From the NCBI RefSeq assembly GCF_032854445.1, contig NC_088300.1, positions 18,891,608-18,955,607 on the forward strand: 64,000 nucleotides of DNA, in the 5' to 3' direction. This stretch comes from Liolophura sinensis. Lineage: Eukaryota > Mollusca > Polyplacophora > Chitonida > Chitonidae. Both the position numbers and the translations under genes were made by a program. Shown here piece after piece: positions 58,851-64,000 of this stretch. The notes beneath the pieces are model-generated. The model was not told the DNA's origin. It saw only the letters and a program-made list of their open reading frames with translations, and ran no database searches. Every line of letters begins with the position of its first letter. The stretch's first letter is position 1.

Positions 58851-60661
58851 TCCGCCAGTAAAAGTCTCATAAAACACGCCTCAACCACACCCTTCTGCGT
58901 AAAGAAGTTACAGACTCTTGTCGGTATACATTCGCAGTACTCTTTGACCTATTTTTGCACATATTCTGCGAAGGTCACTATAAACCTAAGGCAACCGGAG
59001 TTAAGTGTAATATATTCATCAAACACGGGTCGTTTCCCTGGTGTATTACAAACGGGTCACTGCTAGTGTATTGTGTCACAGATGAATGACGTTTTGACAG
59101 CGGGGAATATTTTTCAGAGATGAAGTTCCAGTCAATCCCCGAAAACGAAATCTTGTGTTATTCCTTATCCTTCTATTCTCTTTCAGACAACAACCGTAGC
59201 AAAGACTGGCTTCCATAAAACTTCGTTAAATTCTCAAAGGGTAGATGGCTATTTTATGAAAACTTAACATCTGAAGGCCTTCCATTTAGGTATAGTTACA
59301 TGTGTACTGGACAGTTTGTCTCGCATGGATGGTTTTGGTCCCAGCGGGTTGCATGCGCGGGCTGCAGGTTTTGACAGGATTGTTGTGGTATCACTTCATG
59401 TATTCTGTCATATATACTATGTCCGCATGCGCTAAACAATTGGCTTCTATACATAAATGAATAAATGACACGAATCTGAAAGCCATTTAATGAATATAGC
59501 TGAGAGAGAAGGGGATGATGAGGTGAGGGGGTGGGGTGACTGGAGGTTGAGGGGGGGGGGGGGGCACTGTATCTGACTAACTGTGTGTAAAAAGTGGACT
59601 GTGTGCCTGCCAATAGTCATGCTTGTTTCAAGTCTACAATGAGGTTTTATGCCATATGCTTATAATCATTATAACATTATAACAAAACCATCGATTTTTC
59701 AGTTAAAGAATACCGTAATAAATTTTTGATGATGAAACCTTTTCAACCAAAGGCTACAAAAAAATTAAATGAAACGAAAAATATCACACAAACACTGAAG
59801 AAAGAAAGATAGAAAACAATACAGAAATGACCCAATGGTCACGCATCCCAGTTCCTGCATGTACACGAAGATTACATTACACACGTATGAAGCATACGTT
59901 TTTGTGACTTGGACATGTGTTTTCCTCTTTGTGTATATACAATGTCAGTGAGTGAGACCCTGTGGTCCGTTGTATGAGGAAGATGGAGCCTCTCAGGCTG
60001 GAAACTTTGCCAAGAGGTGACGTGGATATAGGTTAATTACCCGTTCACGGTGGGCGTGGCTGCGGGTGGGACGCTGGCGCGCAGCCAGCCAAATATGTCC
60101 TTACGGCCACGCCTCCTCTCCTATGCGATCACCCAATCGGAAACAGCCAGTAAGAGTTATTTTACCCTTTTGACGACATGAAGGGATCAGCTATGGCTAT
60201 TACCTTTTTCATGCCCAGGTTTCTTGATTAGTGTTATATAGGCTAAATTTTCAACCCCCATTTATTTTTTGTATCTCTATACGGTGAAACAAAGCTAGCT
60301 ATATCCACTTATATAAAAGTGCGTATGCTGCTGCTTGTTACACATTTAGATTAGAAGCAACCAGTTTATAATTTCCTCGACAATAAACTGTAAAATTTGT
60401 CGGCTTATTTAACAATGACGATTGACAAAGTTGATAAGGCAAGGATTGTATACATCACACAAACACTTAAACGCGTGTAAAAAACGCAGTGTGATAAGCT
60501 AATTGTTTTTCACAATACTGAGGATCAGGTAATGAGCATTTGAATACTGTACAGTATACATAGGTGAAAACATTATATTCGCGCATCTCTGGGCCTTCAT
60601 TACCTATATCATAGGCCCTTTACCATGCACATGAAAAAGTTAAAGGTTATGCTAATTAATG
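58851..60661. other. Unassigned intergenic DNA with a GC-rich block
   Basis: No exon supported. A G14 run lies at 59551-59564 inside a G-rich strand (59518-59564) with G-quadruplex potential. 60010-60140 is GC-rich, with inverted KLF-type motifs (GGGCGTGGCT, GGCCACGCCT), TGACGTGG and CCAATCGG, and may be regulatory. Confidence 0.4.
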
Positions 60662-60925
60662 AAGAGGGTGCTTCCATGGCCGAGTGGTTAAGCACGCCAG
60701 AACGGCGCAATGACCCGGTAGTCTCTCACCAATGCGGTCGCTGTGGTTTCAAGCCCAGTCCAGTAAGTGGGAAGGTCTGCCAGCAACCTGTGGATGGTCG
60801 TGGGTTTCCCCCGGATTCTGTCCGGTTTCCTCTCACCATAATGCTGGCCGCCGTCGTATAAGTGAAATATTCCTGAGTACGGCGGAAAACACCAATCAAA
60901 TAAATAAATAAATAAATAAATAAAT
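60662..60925 (+). mobile_element. SINE family A with a Leu/Ser-tRNA-like A box
   Basis: The head reads CTTCCATGGCCGAGTGGTTA then AGCACGCCAGAACGGCGCAATGACCC, instead of the usual TGGCTCAGTCGGTTAGCGC. The rest is standard (GGATGGTCGTGGGTTTCCCC, GGCCGCCGTCGTATAAGTGA), with a long (AAAT)n tail of about seven repeats. About 20 bases after box B are deleted relative to 1661-1928. Confidence 0.92.
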
Positions 60926-62105
60926 CAGATGACAAATGTGCTAAGATCGGTTCTAGCAATAGTTTCGTGGAAAGAAGGCATTAACAGAAGCGTTTATTTG
61001 ATAGCCTTTGGGACTCATCATTAACTGGGCTACCATGTGCGATATCAACACTAGCTGCGTTTTAACATTACACGGCAAGGCAAAAATCTCACTACCCAAG
61101 CTAAAACCTTTGCAGGGGATCTTTCCTTCAAATTCATCTCTATGCTGGCTTCTCGGTGACGTGTTATAAATACATCTATCGACATCAAGCTCAGGAATAG
61201 CCCGAGTGATGAATGGCTGGAAATATATTAGGCCACTCATGGCATAATGGCGTTATTGAGCTGTTTCTCGGCCCTTTATCATACAGGTGACCCGTTTAGC
61301 TGTCCGTGCCACAGTGCCCCTGTACTCGAGGGTGACTTAACCTGGCGGATCTGTAACCCTCGATCCAGTTGGGTAAGGCCACATATTATCCTGGAGACGC
61401 CTATTGACAAGTTGTGCATTGACCCACGAACATCCACTGGCCTTGATTGGAGGGAGATAACTCTGGTCGTAATCGCTCCGGACATTCACTATGGGCCGTT
61501 GGGATCGATTGACCTAGTTCGGTCGGATTTCAAACCAGTTGGCCAGTGTTGCGGAATACATTATACGGGGATAATGATTGGGGACTGGTGTAAACAACCT
61601 ATGGCCGAACCGGCATTGCATGGGTCAACAGATGTTACGATGACAATACGGGTCACCCAGATCAGCTTTATTAGCATACATATATATCTGTCGGTACATA
61701 TAATTGAGCACAAAGGTCAGCGCCGTGTATGTAGATTACTACGCATTGCTCGTGACTGCGGCATATTGTTATACAACAACATGACTAATTGCTTGCCAAT
61801 CAAGGCGAGCACTTCACCTAAAATGGTTATTCTACACATCTGAATGATACTAGTAGATGGTAAACAAGCGACCATAACAAACCAGCACTCAGAGACTGGG
61901 CAGTCATTTAATATACAATGCACTTATTAAAGCTTCTACTGTAGAGATAATCCACGGTTGGTGTGTACAGACATGTCCTTAAGCTTGTTCAGTCCTGTTA
62001 AAGGAAGAAGGTGCTTGTCTACAATGAAACGTCCTACAACGCGAGTGTTAAACTATGTTTTCCGTACCCAACTGTGACAGTATAAAAGAGCGTGTTGTTT
62101 TCAAC
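60926..62105. other. Unassigned intergenic DNA
   Basis: Contains the longest unassigned plus-strand open frame (61247-61843, 198 codons). It has no recognisable domain, signal or family resemblance, and several frames are open on both strands here. I do not call it a gene. Confidence 0.4.
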
Positions 62106-62352
62106 ACTTTTAAAAAAGGTACTTGTTGCTGTCTCGCTTGGAGTTCAGCACTGAGAGGTTAGAGCAAGGAAACGAGTTGTCTCCGTGTCTGTGTAATGTG
62201 ACTGCATGGGTGGGGTGTCATGTCTTTGACCTGATTCTTCAGTGACGGCAGTACTTTGACGACATGGACAAGAAGACACAATACATACACCTAATGTCTC
62301 CTTGGCATCATTTGACTGAAAAATTGTTAAGTATATACGACGTAAATACCAA
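62106..62352 (+). mobile_element. SINE family C, 5'-truncated
   Basis: ACTTGTTGCTGTCTCGCTTG, GAGTTCAGCACTGAGAGGTT, AGAGCAAGGAAACGAG, GGGTGGGGTGTCATGTCTTT, GACTGAAAAATTGTTAAGTA, TACGACGTAAATACCAAATAA. Collinear with 54570-54835. Confidence 0.82.
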
Positions 62353-63172
62353 ATAACCCGTGACATCGCCCTGATGTTCCATTACCATGCGTTACATGTC
62401 AATAATAGCATTCAGGACCAATCACCAAAATAACAGTATATATATATATTCGCGTGTACATTGGTACGAACAATTATAGTTCTCGGTAAGTATATATACC
62501 CTTGCAATACAAGACGAATGAATGATTAAGTAATGCCACTATATATATATATATACCAGACGAAAGGAGTCTTTAACCACTTTGGTTATATACACAGGAA
62601 TTGTCTCTGCATCAAAGCTACTCATATATAATTACCAATGAACGTTAAACATTCAGGCTCCGTAAATGCACGCTAGTTGCTTCACTATAACACGTGAAAC
62701 ATTTCTTTAACCACTGGGGTTATATTATTCGTATATTCGTATTGTCACTGGGGAAATAAAATATACCAAAACTTAGTGAGGAATGGTAGGGGAGAGATAC
62801 CAACATTCCAAGTCGCTATATACGCATTTGATGGCCTAGGCAGTTGCGCGATAATAGCGATGTATAACTCTTCTACCATTTGCTTTGGATTAGGCCTAAG
62901 GGAACTCATACAGCTGATACCACGCAGACAATGCAGAAATGACTCATTATCACTTACTGTACCGTCGTTTTACTTCTATATAGGCCTAATAGCCTTCTGG
63001 TGATAAGAATAGATAAATGCTTTCATCTCATTTCTATAACAATCTACCATTTCTAGAACACATTAATTGAATCCGCCATTGCATTAGGTCACTTTACAGA
63101 ACACAATGAACTTAAGATCAAATAAATGCAACAGATAGGCAACAGATTGAAAGGTAGGACGTTAAACCCCAA
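62353..63172. other. Unassigned intergenic DNA with short TA runs
   Basis: TATATATATATAT runs at about 62436-62450 and 62540-62555. No gene recognised. Confidence 0.5.
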
Positions 63173-63283
63173 ACGTACGTATGTTTGTATGTATGTACGC
63201 ACGCACGCACACACGCACGCACACACACACACACATACATACATGCATACATACATACATACATACATACATACATACATACA
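63173..63283. repeat. Compound microsatellite (GTAT)/(ACGC)/(CA)/(CATA)
   Basis: GTATGTTTGTATGTATGTAC leads into ACGC and CA repeats and then about 11 CATA units. GTAT and CATA stretches are partly self-complementary, so the array could fold. Open frames in it are artefacts. Confidence 0.97.
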
Positions 63284-63309
63284 GTGTACCGACCTGTATT
63301 ATATGTGAA

Positions 63310-63626
63310 TGCTGTAAATGGGTGTGTGTACACCAAACGATGTACAGATTGTGTCACCTGTTACGTGTGTTGACCTGAGTGAGGTTTTTTGCTGTGACCA
63401 GATGTGTGTACACCAAACGATGTACAGATTGTGTGACCTGTTAGGTATACTGACCTGAGTGAGGTTGTATGCTGTAACCCGGTGTGTGTACACCAAACGA
63501 TGTACAGATTGTGTGACCTGATACGTGTATTGACCTGAGTGAGGTTGTATGCTGTAACCGGGTGTTTATACATCAAACGATGTACCTGTTAGGTGTGTCG
63601 GACCTGTGTGAAGATGTATGCTGTAA
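63310..63626. repeat. 80 bp tandem satellite, four units
   Basis: GGTGTGTGTACACCAAACGA then TGTACAGATTGTGTGACCTG, TGACCTGAGTGAGGTTGTAT and GCTGTAACC recur with a CACCAAACGA phase at 63331, 63411, 63491 and 63571, exactly 80 bp apart. The last unit lacks part of the middle. Confidence 0.95.
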
Positions 63627-64000
63627 CCGGGGGTATGTGTACCAATTCAGGCTTGTACACATTGCATAAACCAAATGTTTTGTGTACTGGCTTATATATA
63701 TGTTACGGACAATGTTTTATATTCTGTAAGCGGGTGTGTATATATGTGCGTACCAAGGCTTACACAGATGGTTAACCAACTTTTATGGGTATTGGCTCCT
63801 ATATTCTAGGATTATTGTTGTATATCTTGTGACCGAGTGTATTTGCACCAAGACTATATAATACAGACTGTGGCCATACTGTTATGTGTGCTGGTTTCTA
63901 TATTCTAAGACTATTGTTGTAGATTTTGTGACCGAGTGTATCTCCACCAAGGCTGTATAATACAGATTGTGGCCATACTGTTATGTGCGCTGGTTTCTAT
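63627..64000. repeat. Related ~100 bp tandem satellite continuing past the window
   Basis: Units begin near 63627, 63728, 63829 and 63928 (GTAACCGGGGGTATGTGTAC, GTAAGCGGGTGTGTATATAT, GTGACCGAGTGTATTTGCAC, GTGACCGAGTGTATCTCCAC), about 99-101 bp apart. The unit starts echo the GTAACCGGGTGT of the 80 bp array, so this is a longer derivative. The last two units are nearly identical (TATAATACAGA(C/T)TGTGGCCA). The array is cut by the window end. Confidence 0.9.

Noticed and set aside
61247-61843. 198-codon open frame on the plus strand
   Set aside because: No recognisable domain or motif, several frames are open on both strands in the same stretch, and no splice or promoter context is visible. 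Treated as chance.
63089-63373. Several open frames with MYVC, HTYI or THTH repeats
   Set aside because: They are translations of the CATA/GTAT/CA microsatellite.

Overview
The window looks like nuclear DNA from an animal with a repeat-rich, AT-rich genome, most likely a marine lophotrochozoan such as a mollusc. This rests on one bZIP gene with animal-type features, spliceosomal signals, many tRNA-derived SINEs ending in (A)AATAAATAAATA tails, and degenerate TTAGGG-type repeats. The species cannot be fixed from sequence alone. No bacterial operons, rRNA, CRISPR or phage features are seen.

Only one protein-coding gene can be supported: a PAR/E4BP4/CES-2/Giant-type bZIP transcription factor on the minus strand (CDS 19715-20812). 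Its probable 3' UTR lies below it (to about 18235). An intron starts above it (acceptor at 20918), with a candidate first exon near 21623-21650 and a TATA-less promoter-like stretch at 21650-21830. The wide flanks on both sides carry no other recognisable exon, which fits a developmental-regulator gene in a gene-poor neighbourhood.

Layout: 0-6.9 kb is unassigned DNA with three SINEs. 6.9-8.7 kb holds two adjacent tandem arrays (about 50 bp and 76-77 bp units). 9-18 kb has scattered SINE relics, a 197 bp mariner-type MITE and a small tandem array. 18-22 kb is the bZIP gene. 22-28 kb is mostly featureless. 28.3-30.06 kb is a 40 bp minisatellite. 32.5-34.6 kb has a 140 bp repeat and a degenerate telomere-like block. 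36.7-37.64 kb is a SINE split by a solo LTR. 38.4-38.7 kb is a foldback element. 39.9-47.9 kb carries four copies of an unnamed repeat. 48-57 kb has more SINEs. 58.1-58.85 kb is a second, unrelated 40 bp array. 63.2-64.0 kb is a microsatellite followed by a satellite that runs off the window.

The main biological content is therefore one transcription factor, with an interesting 5' splice and start arrangement, inside a landscape of SINEs that share 3' tails and of tandem arrays. I found no convincing novel multi-gene system.
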